In this document: one piece after another, positions 38,101 to 51,000 of the stretch
Layout of the letters: every line of letters starts with the position of its first letter
Numbering within the stretch: position 1 is the stretch's first letter
Source of the DNA: Colius striatus
Lineage: Eukaryota > Chordata > Aves > Coliiformes > Coliidae
DNA: 64,000 bases
NCBI RefSeq assembly: GCF_028858725.1
Contig: NC_084790.1
Location: forward strand, 2,486,001-2,550,000
Direction: 5' to 3'
Notes under the pieces: generated by a model
Told to the model about the DNA's origin: nothing
Seen by the model: the letters and a program-made list of their open reading frames with translations, nothing else
Databases searched by the model: none
Program-made: the position numbers and the translations under genes

Positions 38101-41100
38101 GGGTTTGGGGTCGTGTTCCTCGGTGGTTTTGCGTGCGTCGGTTTGTCTTCTTGGTGGCTGTTGGGCTAAAGCGTGACCGTGCTGTTTTTGAACGTGTTCG
38201 TGTCCGTTCTCTTACACTGCACGAATACAGAAGGAAATGGCTCCAGCTGCTGCGGAATTGTCCAGAGCCACTTCAGAGCCGTGAGGTGTGAGCATGAGCA
38301 GATTAGTTGCTCTTGGTGCCGGGTTTATGGCCCGGGAACCCATGCCTGCAGCATTTCTAACACCTTGAGAGGGACAGAGGAGTTGGCTCTGCATGTCCCC
38401 AGACCTTTGGGTCTCAGGGCTGTTACCGTGATGGTGCTTTAAGATGGTTCTTGGGTGCACAGTTAACAAAACAAATGATCTCGAAGAAAATCTCAATGTG
38501 TCAAAGATGATTCTCTCCCCAGGAGGAGGAGATTTTGGTTTATTCAAGTGTAAATGCCAAACCCACACACCAGAGCAGCCTCTCTGCTCTCTGCCCCTTG
38601 ACTGCCTGCTGTTTTGTGGTCTCTTTCCCATTGCACACTGGGCAGATGTTTCTCCTCCTGGGGGATAAAAGCAGATTTTGGAGGATGCCTCAGACTTCAA
38701 GCCTGAGGCTTAGAGCTGAGAGGTTTTCCTAAGGCTGGACATGCCTCCTCCAGGGTTGATCCTGTTAAAACATTTCTTCAAGCCTCCTGCCTGGTGGCAA
38801 AATGATCCTCATGAGAGGCAACAGTAAGATTTTGTGGTGTTCAGACTCCTGCTGCCAGCTTGGGTGGGGAGGGCAGGACATGGTCTCAGTCTCCCTTAGC
38901 TCACTGGGGGGGTCTGTTGGTTTGGGCACCTGGCAGTCAAGCAGCACACTGGGTGCAAGCCAGAGCCTGGGCCACCTGCAGCCACCCTGATGTGATGAGA
39001 GGTGCAGTGGTTTGCACAATGAGGGGGGCAGAGGCTGCAGATTCCTACCCGAGCCCAAGGATGCTGCAGACCTCTGCATGGAAAACAGCTTGTGATTTCT
39101 CAGGGTGTGATGATTTCTGCTAGCCTGGGGATTGTTTCAGGCTGCTCTGTCCTCTGATTTCAGGTTGGTGATAAGGTAATGGTCCTGGCTAGGTCAGGGC
39201 TCTGGCAAGAAGTTGTGAATGTACCATCCAGTCAGACCTTCCTGATGCCTGAAGGGATGAGCTTCGAAGAAGCAGCTGCTCTTCTTGTCAACTACATCAC
39301 TGCCTACATGATCCTGTTTGACTTTGGAAACCTGAGACCCAACCAGAGCATCCTCATCCACATGGCTGCAGGTAAACAGTTCTTGCCAGCCCATGCTGAG
39401 GCTTTTAGCCTCAATGCGCGGCTCCTGAACGGATGGCACAGGTGAGGAAGGGATCAGAATGGGGCTGGACTGACAAAACACCACCTGCCAGAGCCGTGGG
39501 CTTCATGCTGCACCAAGCACCAGCAAATGCTGAACCTCTTTCCCAGCATCTGGGCTTGGTCCTCTCCACAGCATCCCAGGCATCAGCCTCCCTGAGGCAG
39601 AGCCTTTATTCCCTGCCTTCCCCAGGGATAATTTACCTATCCATAGGCTTTTCTGCCTGCGGGGGCTCTTTGCTTCAAAGTCTCTCACTGCTGGTTTTCA
39701 GGTGGCGTGGGAACTGCTGCCATCCAGCTGTGCAAGACTGTAGAGAACGTCACGATTTTTGGCACAGCATCCGCCTCCAAGCATGACTCGCTGAAGGAGA
39801 GCGGAGTCGCTCACCCCATCGACTACAGAACGATGGATTACGCAGAGGAGGTCCGGAAAGTCTCTCCCAAAGGTACCTTGTGCTGGAGGACTTTTCCAAC
39901 TGCCCTGTATGTCTTTCAAGTGTAAAGAAACTTCTAGTGACTTTCAGTTCCTTCCTCCAGGTGTTGACATCGTCCTGGACCCCCTGGGAGGATCCGATAC
40001 AACCAAAGCATTTAATCTGTTGAAGCCGATGGGCAAAGTCATCACTTACGGTGAGAGCCACGTGTGGTAGTGTGGTGAGAGCTCAAACCCCAGCTCCTGG
40101 TAATGTTCCCAAGGCACACAGCTTTGAGGGACCATCACTGTGTGTAGCTCTGTTTTTTCACAAAGGCCTTTTAGGATGCTTTGTCTGGGTGAGGCATGGA
40201 GGGGAGGGAGATTTCTGCCTTGTCCTGGGAGAGCTCTGGTTACACGCTCCAAAGTGCTTTCCTCCCGTGGTGAGATCTCTCTTGGAGTATGAAGCTGGTG
40301 CCTGCAGGGCAAGCTGGAATGTCCTCCCAGGAACGCTGGCACAGCTGTTTTGTCTAGGCTGATTCAAGGGACAGCACTCATAGAGCCTTGCTTTTTTTTT
40401 TCTAGAGGATGTGTGGGTGATGAGGTTTGAGGCTACTGAATACTTATCTCTCCATTCCCCAGCCTTGAAACACTGTGATTTTTGTCCTGTAGACAAAGCC
40501 CTTGCACAACCCCCACTGGGATTCCAGACACTTGCACCAGTGTGCTGCTTCTGCTTGCAGCCTGTGGCTTCCCCTGAAGAAGCCTGTCTGTAGGAGAAGG
40601 GCAGTGCTCTCCTGCCAGCCTGGCTGGATCTCACTTGTAACCCTCTCCTACCCTTTGCTGACTCTCTTACTAGCACTTTCAGTCTAGCTGTGTTGCTGCT
40701 GCCTTCTAAAAGAGCAGTTGTTCTATATCTTTGCAACATATGAGTGCCAATAATCCAAATTCTGCCTATATTGAGGCCAAGGCAGGGACCTGACTCGACT
40801 TAAGGTCAAGTGGGCAGATCCTGGCGTGGTCCAGCTCTCACCTCTGTCCTCCATCACTGTGAGTGCCTGTCACCCTGCATGTTGTCTGAGCTCTTGCCTG
40901 GGTTGCCCACTGCCTGTCGTGTCGTGTTGGTTCCATCCGAGTCTTGTTTTCCTCCTAGGGGTAGCAAACCTGCTCACTGGGCAGAAGAAGAACCTCATGG
41001 CTATGGCTAAAACTTGGTGGAACCAGTTTAGCATCAATGCCTTGCAGCTCCTACACCATAACAAAGCCGTGTGTGGCTACCACCTTGGATATCTGGATGA

Positions 41101-42349
41101 AGAAGTTGAGCTTGTTCGGGGTGTTGTAGCCAAGCTGGTTAACCTGTACAATCAAGGCAAAATCAAGCCCAAAATAGACTCTGTATGGCCCTTTGATCAG
41201 GTGAGTCTGAGCTAACAGCACCTAGAAACTACTGCACCTAGAAACTGCCTGCACAGGGAGCTCTGGTTCAGAGTGAGCACCTTGTTCACAGGGGCTGAAC
41301 TGTTGCAAATGTTTAACCATCTGTTCTCAGACATCCCATGCCTGTTTCATTTTAGGATATTAAGGGTGAGTAAAGTGTCTGGGCTCTTACGCTCTGGTGC
41401 ACAGAGCTGGGCAATGCCAGACAGCATCCCTGTGGAACAGGGCAGGTGCTCAGCTGTGCTCCCTGGGCAGCAGCAGCCCATGGAGGGGCTGGGTTGTGCA
41501 TCAGACTGGAGTCTGCACCCTGTAATTAAGCAGGCAGCTGGGAAGGTTGCTGCTGCCCTTCCATGGGTGAAAAAGAGCCCAGGCAGTGAAGCAGAATGAG
41601 GTTATTGGAGGGAAGCAGCAGGTTCTTCAGCAGCTCTGCTGTGCTCAGTGTCGTTACGTCGATGTGTCCAGGCAGAGTCGGGTTCTTCCCTTGGAAATCC
41701 TTTGCTGGGCCAGGACTTATTGCAGAGGAGCAAAGGACTTTGGTAGCAATCAGTTTGTGTTGATACCTGAGAACTAGCTCGATGCAAGCGCTGAAGGAAA
41801 ACACCATGGATTGCAGGTCTGGCACAGGTGCTGTTTTGCTTAGAAACAATCAACATCTGTGCATCTTTTGTTCTGTGGCTGTGTGGATGCTAAAAGCATT
41901 GTCCTTCTGGCTGGGTGTCTGCAGTGCTGTCCTCTGTTTGGAAAGGAAGCTGTAGTGACATACATCACTCTCCGACAGTTTGTGTGACAGAGCATCCTGG
42001 TGTATGTCACAGTTGGTCTGTGTGAACTCCTGGACCGTTTCTTATAGGCAGGCTGGGGGTAGCTGCCCAACTCTGTCCAAGATGTCTCTATGCAGAGGCA
42101 TGTGAATGCTGGACATTTGCTTGGACTGCCAGGAAAGCTGCCTCCTGGGTAGCCCTCAGGCTGGTCTAGGGGGAGCAGAGGGCACAAGAAGGGCATGATT
42201 CTGCTGCATAGTGAGTGTGGGTTTCACAGGATTCCTATTCCTTCCAGGTGGCAGACGCCATGAGGCAGATGCAAGAGAAGAAGAATGTGGGAAAGGTCAT
42301 CCTGGTTCCTGAAGCACCCAAGGAAGAATCCAAAAAAGAGGAGAACTAA
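37350..42349 (+). CDS. VAT1: Synaptic vesicle membrane protein VAT-1 homologue, complete, 6 coding exons
   Basis: Coding exons are 37350-37679, 39164-39371, 39702-39872, 39961-40050, 40959-41200 and 42248-42349; all introns are GT-AG and phases join into 380 codons (human VAT1 is 393). VAT1 is a zinc-free quinone-oxidoreductase-like member of the medium-chain dehydrogenase/reductase family, linked to synaptic vesicle membranes and mitofusin binding. The Ala/Pro/Glu-rich N-terminus (residues 1-31) is variable. The GroES-like fold begins at ALVLTGFGGYEKVK, with ACGLNFADLM and RQGLYDRLP typical of VAT1. The nucleotide-binding motif AAGGVGTAA (about residues 178-186) is split by intron 2. The end QEKKNVGKVILVPE precedes a Lys/Glu-rich tail. 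Divergent from RND2 and convergent with the deltex-type gene, as expected from the mammalian VAT1/RND2 arrangement. Confidence 0.97.
37680..39163. other. VAT1 intron 1
   Basis: The donor is CAG|GTGAGA and the acceptor TTTCAG|GTTGG. It contains a three-copy tandem repeat at 37778-37921. No exon or large repeat was recognised in the rest. Confidence 0.7.
37778..37921. repeat. 3 x 48-bp tandem repeat in VAT1 intron 1
   Basis: Three essentially perfect copies of a 48-base unit begin TCCCTCCGACGGGACACGGC, only 99 bp after the exon 1 donor and inside the CpG island. A unit length divisible by three keeps spurious frames open on both strands. Confidence 0.92.
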
Positions 42350-45300
42350 GGAGAAGAGATGTGTGTAGATTGTGAATTCATGGTTTTTAACTCCCTGATC
42401 TCTTTGAGACTTGGAAATGGGCAGATCGTTAGCTTCCATCTTCACCAGTACAAGAACATCATGGTTAAAGTTCAGCTGAGGTTTGCATGCTCTTAGTGTG
42501 ACTGACCCTTTGCCAGATAGGCCTCCTGCTCTCTGTTTTGAAGCCTGTTTGTTTCATACATTTTTATAATCACTTATTTCCTTACTGCATTTCCAAACTA
42601 ACCTTATTTTTATCTGGCAGTGCAGCTGAAGCTTCCAGGCAGTCGATGATTAACGACTGCATAGCCCATCACTGTAAAGTCAAGATGTAACATCCTGCAT
42701 CAGCTGCCAAGTATCTCCACAGAAGCTGAGCCCTGCTTGAAGCACTTGTGCTGTCGCCTTTTAGAGGCTTGTTGAGCAAGAGAACGGGCCAAACTTGGGT
42801 TGTTTCCCAACAGCCCAGAGGGAAAACACAGCTTGCCTAGTTTAATTCCAGCATGGGCTTACTCTTGTGTTCACACTAACCACACTCTTTCCCCTCTGCT
42901 TTCGTAGGCCTCTTAACACCAGTCAGATAGTATCAGGTCATGCTCTCTTTGCCCTGTAAGTAACCATCTTGGCATTTTGGAGTCTGTGGCATATTGCACT
43001 TCATTTGCAGTCACTTCCTGTGTGCAGTCAGCAAATAACCTGACAGGCTGGGCCGTGTCTGAATACAGGTCAAAAAGTTTCAATTAGGTAACTTGATCTT
43101 GTCCGTTTCCTGATTTCAAACTGTACAGGGAGATCTAAACTGTGTCTGATTAAGTTTGGGGTTGTTTTTTTTTTTTTTAGAGACCATAAGGACTCGACTG
43201 TGTCTCAGATGACTGGAAAAAAATTGATGTTGGCTTTCTGCTTTATTAATGTTGGGCTCCGAGTGGATATTGTTAAGGCTAAACTTCACCCTCGTGTTTG
43301 TATGTCCAAGGGCTGCAGTGTTGAATCAGACTTCAGCAAGATGGGAACAAAATTAAGCCCCTGTTAATGCTTGCTTTGTGCTGTGCCCTGTGTGCAGTTT
43401 GGGAAGGAACTTGCAAGCAGCAGCCCTGTAAGCTGCTTCCCAGGAGCCTGGGCTGGCTCTCTCTGTGGCACACCACTCTGTAAAGCTATTGCCAAGTTAC
43501 CAGTGTAGGTGGTAAGCTGCCCAGCACTGTGTCAGTCTTCTTGGCCTGGGCATCTTGGGTAGTTTAAATCGTGATTTCCATTCTCTTCTTGTTGGATGTC
43601 CACTTAAACCAGCTCTCACCTTGTGGTTCAGCGCTGCAGTAGGGCTTGACTCTTCTTTCCCTGAAACTGCAAGTCTTGTGACCCTTGGGCTCTCTTCCAT
43701 CACCGAGGGTTTAGGAGCTGCCTGGGGTGCTTCTCCCAGACCAGAACTCTGTTTATTTTCCTCTTTTATTTCTTCTGTGCATTTTGGAAGGTAGCTATGC
43801 AGAGCCCAAGCTTGGTTCTGTGAGCACTTCATGTCCTGGGGGGTTCCCCCCTTCCTGCCAGACCCTCTTTTCAGCACCAAGTAACTGTGGTGGTGGTTGT
43901 GCTCGCTTTGAGGCCCTGCCATGGACTTTAGGTGCTGTGAGCTTTTAGGATTCATTGGGGATATGAAATCTGAGGGTGCCAGGAAGAGCCTGCTCATCAT
44001 AGAAGGGCTCAGGCTCCAGGAACAAAACCTTGCTGCTCGGAGCTCTGCTTAACCAAATCCCAAGGAGGGCAGGCGCCTGCTTGGTGAAGGGCTCTGTGTT
44101 TGTAATCCCTTTTGCTACTGGACTGCAGCCAAGCACTGTGCAAGGCTGGGGGTTCCTGTGCAGATGAGGCGTGTGGCTTGTTCCTGGGCCAGCTCTAGCC
44201 TCCAGTGAGGCTCTTATTTGTCAGTGTGGCTTGTATTTCTGGTGCTTGGGCTTAGTCCCTGGTTCTTTAGAAATATGTAGGCTTCAAGGGGATTCACCCT
44301 GGCAAACTTTTAAGGGTTAAAACAACCTCACTCCTTACACTCTCAGAAGAGGGCTGGAGCCCTGTCACAGATCCTTGTCAGTCCACTTCTTGCACTTGAC
44401 AAGTGGACTTCATAAACATTGTCTGATGAAACTCACAAGCACAACTTTTCACCTTTCCAAGTCCAAAGTCTTGCCACTTCTCCTTTGAACCTGCCCTGTC
44501 CTGCTAATTTAGATTAAATCCAACAGTGTCTAATGCTAATTTTGCCAGGTCTGACAACAGAAAGACTTTCTAAATTGCTGAAATTTGTCTGGACCCATTC
44601 CTCTGAGAACTTGGACTTCACCTTGATCCAATGGCACCCAGCCCTGCACATCTTCAGGCCCTGCACCCTCATAAAGGGGCAAAGCTTATCAAATTGTGTT
44701 TCATGACAACATCCTCTTCCTTGCGTTACTCTGGGCTAAGTTCATGCTCAGTGCCTTATTTGGATGGCCTTGGAGCAGGCAGCAGAGCAGGGCTCTGGCA
44801 GCTTCCTGGTGCACACCTCTCACGCTGCCTCGTGGTAATGCCACTGAAAGCAGGATCTCAATGCCTTCTACATGCCTGTAAGGATTAGGAAGGCACTAGA
44901 GCCTTTTCCATTCTGGCCTTTCAAAAGTATTGCCAAAAACACCCTTCTGATAGGACTCTTGCTCTGTTTGGTGAACACTGGTGGTGTAGTCTGGCTTACT
45001 GTGAATGAGACGCTCCCTTCCCATCTATCGCAGCCTTTCCAGGGCTGTCCTCATGGTTCTGTGCTCCCCAGGCCACAGGAGCTGTTGTAGAGCCCCAGGG
45101 CATCTCTTTGGCTTCAGCCAGTCCTTGCCTCAGCTTTGGCTGGCTGGAAACAACCCCAGCTCCTGACTCTGTGGGTTGCTGCTGGTGTATCTTCTAGCTA
45201 TAGATTCCTGAAGCCCTTATCAGGGCAGGAGTACAAAGTAGTCACTCTCAGTTAGAGTTTAGCACCCTTAGTTTTGTGTCCCTTGGTAGCAACAAGGTTT

Positions 45301-45495
45301 TCTACACAAAACCCAAGATAAAATGTAGCCTTGCTCCCCACTGCCTTGCTGACCAGTGCTCTGCTTAAGGTGGTTGGGGTTTGGTTTGGAGTTTCCTACT
45401 GTTTTGGTTTCTAATGGACATTTTATGGGCCAATGAGTATGGAACCTCTGTAAACCAACTTCAAGTGTCTTAATAAAGTTAACCAGCAGGTTTGT
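42350..45495 (+). other. VAT1: VAT1 3' untranslated region
   Basis: About 3.1 kb runs from the stop codon to just beyond AATAAA at 45472-45477. No interspersed repeat interrupts it, as expected of a transcribed 3' UTR. A longer form could end at ATTAAA 46454-46459. The extent is inferred, since no transcript data are available. Confidence 0.55.
45472..45477 (+). terminator. VAT1 poly(A) signal AATAAA
   Basis: Canonical hexamer in 'gtcttaataaagttaacc', the best candidate downstream of VAT1. An alternative ATTAAA lies at 46454-46459. Confidence 0.55.
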
Positions 45496-46611
45496 ATACT
45501 AAGGACCAAAGCAAACAAAAACCCTAGGATGAAAAAAATATCATTCCACTCAGTGTTGATTTAACTGTTCAGGGCAGTTCTGCTACTTGAGGAAGCAGGG
45601 GATTCCTGTGCTCAAACTGTGTGTGCCATTCCAGCTGTCAGAAGTGCAACTTGATGTTTATTTTACTGCTTGTCTCTGACCCAAATGTTGTGCCATGAGG
45701 AGTCCAAGTGGAAAGTGTGAGTAAGGAGTGGATGAGCAGAGGAGAGGCATCCCCAGCCCTGCCCGCTGCTGGGGCTGCTCCCCTCTCACTGCTGCAGTCG
45801 CCTTCCCCAGGCAGAACACAACTCCTTTGCTATCACCAGGCAGCTTTTTGTCATGGGTTCGACTCTTTGGTTTCTCCCAAGCTCACTTGTGATGCACACT
45901 AGCTGCAGGAAGAGGCAGGAGCTGGCACAGAGGAGCATGACCTTGGCCAAGTACTTTGAGACGGGGAAGTTTAGCTGTACATTTCATTTCAGGCATCTGT
46001 ATCGAACTAGAATCGATTGACCAGGGAGAAGTGAGAAGCATTCTGGGCTCCAGGCTTTAATCAGTGCAGGATCCTGGCCCGCTTACAGCTGCTATCGTGG
46101 GTGTAAAACCACTCTTGTTGCCTAATGAAGTCCCTGGTGATGGCAAAGTGTGGCTGGGAAGGAGCACGTGAGCGTGACGTGAAACGCATTAGGCTCTGAG
46201 CCTCTTTACAACATATGGTCTGATCTGTACTGTCTTGAGTCGTGTTGATTTGCAGGTCTGTGCTGTGAGTGATACCCACCCTACAGACAGGTGGCAAAAA
46301 AAAAAAGGCTTTTGGTTTAAAAAACAATGTATTCTGCTTTGTGCGTGTAACCAAGTTGGACAGAAAGCAAACGTGCCAATGCTGTTTACATGACTATACT
46401 GTGTAATGCTCCTCTGTCTAATGTTACCATATGCCTTATGTGTGTCAAATGTTAATTAAAAGCATAACAAAAACCTCAGTCCTATGCTGCTCAGTCTTTT
46501 GGGGGAAACTTTGGACCCCAGCTCGGCCTCTGGGGCATTTTTATCACTTCTCCAGACAGAGGAGGGTTCAGTTTGTAAATTCTGCCTTTGCCAGGATGAG
46601 AATCATGCTAT
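45496..46611. other. Spacer between VAT1 and a CR1, possibly distal 3' UTR
   Basis: This repeat-free sequence contains ATTAAA at 46454-46459 and could be the end of a longer VAT1 transcript. No coding exon was recognised. Confidence 0.35.
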
Positions 46612-47290
46612 CACAGAATTGTTGCAGTTGGAAAAGACCTTTGAGATCATCGAGGCCAACCCCTCACCCCACACAGCCATCAATAAACTAACCCGTACCC
46701 CTCAGCACCTCATCTCTGCACCTTTTCAGTCTCTCCAGGGATGGGGATTCCCCCAGCTCCCTGGGAGCCCATTCCAGTGCTTAAAAACCCTTTCAGGATA
46801 AAAAAAGTTCTTCCTAATGTCCAATCTAAACCTCCCCTGGTGCAACTTGAGCCCATTTTGTGTTCTAGCATTTGTTACTGGAGAGAAGAGGCCGACCCCC
46901 ACCTCACTGAAACTCTCCTTCAGGTAGTTGCAGAGAGTGCTCGTGTGCTCCTCAGCCTCCTCCATTCCCTCAGCCACTCCTCATAAGACATTCTATAGAC
47001 CCTTCACCAACTTATTGCCCTTCTCTGGCCACGCTGCAGCCCCTCAGTGTCCCTGTGGCAGTGAGTGAGGGGCCCAGCACTGAGCACAGCCCTGGAGCTG
47101 CAGCCTCCCCAGGGCCCAGCACAGGGGACAATCCCTGCCCTGCTCCTGCTGGTCACTCTGGTTCTGATACAAGCCAGGATGCCCTTGGCCTTCTTGGCCA
47201 CCTGGGCATGCTGCTGGCTGATGTTCAGCTGGCCTCTGGTCTCCAGGACAACTGTTAATTGTCGCCTGAATGTTGCACTGATCTTCTAAG
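46612..47290 (-). mobile_element. CR1 LINE fragment, mosaic in age
   Basis: The left end ATCACAGAATTGTTGCAGTT is a CR1 3' terminus in reverse. Up to about 47025 the sequence follows a more general CR1 consensus and differs clearly from the other copies here. From about 47028 it becomes practically identical to the copies at 4.5 and 21.9 kb. It lies between the convergent 3' ends of VAT1 and the deltex-type gene. Confidence 0.85.
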
Positions 47291-47429
47291 GCCCTGTTGT
47301 GGAGGGCAGCCATGGTGATATCTGTTTGCAAAGCTCTGCACTTGGCGCCTGGGTGCTTCTGGAGCCAGCTGGGACTGAAGCGAGGGCCCAGGGTGATGCT
47401 AAGACAAAGCACGAGCAACCACTACTGAA

Positions 47430-48080
47430 AAACGTGCAACTAAGTCTTATTTATTTGTGTTTCTGCACCATAAGCTTGCCCATGCCTCTATATTCTCATA
47501 GGAGGCAGCTGCTCTGGGCCCCAAAAGCTGTTAATGCTCTCCCCTGGGCTGCCTGTGGGCTCCAGAGCAGGTGCTGGGGAGTGGCTGGAGCTCGGGGCTG
47601 TCTGCCCAAGGCCTGACACGGCTGAGTGAACCACTGAAATTAATGACAGCTCAGCTCTGGCACAGGCTCTGGCCTGAGCTGACACCTGCCTGTAGCGGCC
47701 AGAGAGAAAAGAGACTCCCAGAAGCTGGGGCTGGACTACGTGCAGGTTCCTGCACAGCTTTGGGTTATGCTGCTGAAAGGCACGGCGAGGCTCAGCCTGG
47801 AGCTGAGGGTGCAACAAGCTGTGGCACTGGCTGCTGACACATGACACAGGGCCAGGAGGTGTTGGAGGGGCTGGGAAGCTCTAGTCCATGCTGAGGCTTG
47901 TGGGACAGAGGGGATGGAGGTGCTGCTGCCACTAACACGGAGATTTCTGCCTACCTCTGGGGACACAGCAGCTTGTCGGGCTGCTTTTTTTCCTGAGCTG
48001 TCTGGGATAAGCTGCAGTTTTGTCAGCTGGAAAGGAAGGTGAAGCAAAAGGCTGGGCTGTGGCCATTCAGGCACGGAGCC
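47430..48080 (-). other. 3' UTR of the deltex-type gene
   Basis: About 650 bp from the stop codon to shortly past an AATAAA hexamer on the minus strand (plus strand TTTATT at 47450-47455). The extent is inferred from the hexamer only. Confidence 0.5.
47450..47455 (-). terminator. Poly(A) signal AATAAA of the deltex-type gene
   Basis: The plus strand reads TTTATT in 'agtcttatttatttgtg'. It is the first canonical hexamer found after the stop codon at 48081-48083. Confidence 0.5.
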
Positions 48081-51000
48081 TCACTCAATGTCCAGGTTCT
48101 TCAGCACTGTGCAAACCTCCCGGAGATAGCTGGCATCTGGATATCCATTCCTGTGGGACACAGAGGGACGTGGGGTAAATCCTCCTGATGGTGCTAAAAG
48201 CAGTTTATTTTGGAGCCAGCCCTTGCACAGGGGATGAGGGTGGAAGTCCAGCTCCCTGGCAGCTGGTGCACTGTCATGAGAAGAGCCAGGAGAGCACTAA
48301 GTGAACAGGGCCCAGAATTCCTGTCCCCAGGCGTGGGATGAGCAAGAGCTGTAGCTCCAGCTGGAGGGTGCCAGGGCTGGTCTGCCACATCCCATCACAG
48401 CTGTCTTGTGAGCACTGAAGCAAAGGGAGGCACCAGCTCTGCCACTGTGGGAGCCTGGAAGAGCCATCCAGGCCAGGATTTGTTGAGGTGGAGCCTGTGG
48501 TTGTCCTCCCCTGATTGCTAAAACACCCCCTCCCACACACACACACACACCTGGAAGCTTGGGATGAGCTGGGACATACCTGGCTTTGCCTCCATTCCAG
48601 GAGGTTTTGTGTGGGATAAGGCCCCATGTCACTCTTTCCTCTCCATTGTAGGACTTGATCTGGAATGTCAGCCCACGCTCAAAGGCTTTCTTCAGCAGCA
48701 TTGCTGTCTTCTGCCCATCTCTGTTGTCAGGCAGGAAGGCACAGAATTTCCCCCCTTTGTAAGGCTGTCCTGGGTGGGGGTCACCGACCTTAGAAGAGAA
48801 GGAAAGCATTTTAAACAACCACCTGAGTGCTGTGCCTCAGAGCTGGCTTCTGAGAGTCTGCCTAGCTTGAAAATACACAGACAACTGTGGCCCTCATGGG
48901 TTCACTTTGAACTAAACCTACAGACCATAAGCTTTTTGCCTTCCACAGCTCGACAAGGCTGGAGCTGCGCTCCCCAGACACACTGACAGAACCCACTGCA
49001 TGGCTTGTAGTGGGATGGGAAAGCCCCCAGGGTGGGTACCTACCCCTTGCACACCATCAGGGATGTAGTAGGCAACCTGGAGCGTTGGGTCTCGATAGTA
49101 GCCAGGCAGAGGCTGAGACAGGGAGGAGAGCTTGAATTTCCCCAGGATCTTACGGCTCCGGGCAACTGAGGAGGAGCTGCAGCAGGCTGGCTGTGTACTG
49201 TCCCCTGCAAAGCATGTTCTGCACAAGGAGTGACCACAGGGTGCCTGGCAAGTCACACCGGAGCCCTGGCAAGCATCACACTGGCCCAGAGGGGTCTTGC
49301 TTCTTCCTTCTCCAAGGCCAGGGCCCCTCAGCTGCCGTGGGGACAGGTCAGGTTCCTCCTGCACATTGCTCCTGCCCGTTGGGAGCAGGGGCCTGAGCTC
49401 AGCTGCAGGTGACTGCTTGGCTGCAGGCTCAGGTGGCTCAGTAGCCCCAGCCTTGTAGAGCCAAGTGGACAGGGAGTGAGGGGCATCATCTGCAGCAGGG
49501 CCTGGTGAGCGTGGCTGCCCCATCGCTTCGGTGTGGCCTCCTCTGCTCTTGTCTCTTGCAAACTGGAATCTGTCTGGCAAAACCTGCTTTAGCCGAGCAA
49601 TGTCTGGCTCCCCCACAGACAGTTTTGTCTTTGGTTGTTCCTGGGGCTCCCTCAGACCAGCAGGACTTGGCTTCTCCATCACACTAGGGCTCAGGAGGCT
49701 GCTTCCTCCTTGCACAGCCCTAGAATCCACATGGCCATCAGCCTCCTCCTGCCTCAGTGCCTGCTGGAAGCTCCAAGGGCTGGCAGGACTCTTTTCCTCA
49801 GCCTTAGGTATATCTGCCTGGTCTTCCTTATCATCAATGTTCAGGTGCTGCAAGCCCATCTGCAGGGACTCCAGGCTGCTGGGAAAGCCTGCACCCAGCA
49901 CCGTGTCCTGGCTCCTGCTCGGATGGATGACATTCGAGTGCTTTGTACTCTCTGCTCCTGGAGACAAGGATGAAGACTTCAAGGCACGAAGCCTCCTGGA
50001 AGAAAACACATGGAAGGCCTCAGTCACCCCTGGCAGCATCTCCTTGGGGCAGGCAATACAGAGCTTGTACTTGTCTTTGCTGAGTCCAGCCTGGGGGGTG
50101 TATCCTTTCAAGAGGCTGCACAGTTCACTCACGGCACTGTCATCCGGCCCATCTACAGCCAGCTCTGAATAGCTCAGACTCTGATACACAAGGTCAGGGC
50201 ATTTCTGCACCAGAGCTTCCACTTTCCATTTAGCCTGGAAAAGCTTGTTCCTGTCTGCTGCCTGCAGCGTCAGCACCGTGCAGTCCCCGGAGCGACGCTC
50301 TGAGATCTGCACCCCTCTGTCCCTGCACAGCTCATCCAGAGCGGTGTGGCAAACATCCTTCAGGTAAGACCACTGCAGAGAGTCCAGGCTCATTTCTTCA
50401 CTCACCCTGCTTCCTCCTCGGGGCTTGGGGCTTTCCTTTGGTCTCGGCAGGGAGAAGCTGTTGGAACGCCTCAGCAGAGGCCTGGATTCAGAGGGCTGGG
50501 AGTCTAAAGCAGAAGAGGTCCTTGTCATGTCAGAGGGACTAAATGTGTGGTGCCTGGTGGGACCTGAGCCTTTCGAGTCCTCAGGATGCTGCCAAGTGCT
50601 GCTCTCTTTGCCCCCCAAGGCAGACAGGGCCTTGTGCTTTGCAAGCTTGGCACCACCTTTCACGTGGTCCCATTCCTTGGGGTCCTTCTGCTGAGACTCA
50701 TTTGCTGACCCCAAACCCACATCTGTTGTAGGGACACGAGGCTGGTACTGCGGGGTCAGTGCCGTTGGGTCACTTGGACCTAAAGCATCTGTGTCTGAGA
50801 AGGGTTTCCCACAAGTCTGAGCTTGCCCCGCTGGTTGAGAGTCCCGCTTCAGCCGGGGGCCCTGGCTGGCCTGAGACCTGTCAGCTTTCAGAGTACTGAA
50901 GTTGGCAGCTAGCTTGAGCTCACCTTTCAGCTCTGACCTGCCTGGGCTGAGCCTTGAGGCTGAGGTGTCCGCAGATGCTTTGGGCTTGTGCAGAGCAGCC

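Noticed and set aside
36941-38176. 411-codon frame overlapping VAT1 exon 1
   Set aside because: It lies in a different frame from VAT1 and is Arg/Pro-rich; VAT1 exon 1 accounts for the conserved coding signal.
48918-49043. Extension of the big deltex-type exon to 48918
   Set aside because: The open frame continues past GGG|GTAGGT, but splicing there joins precisely to the DTC sequence at 48788, which continues the family motif.
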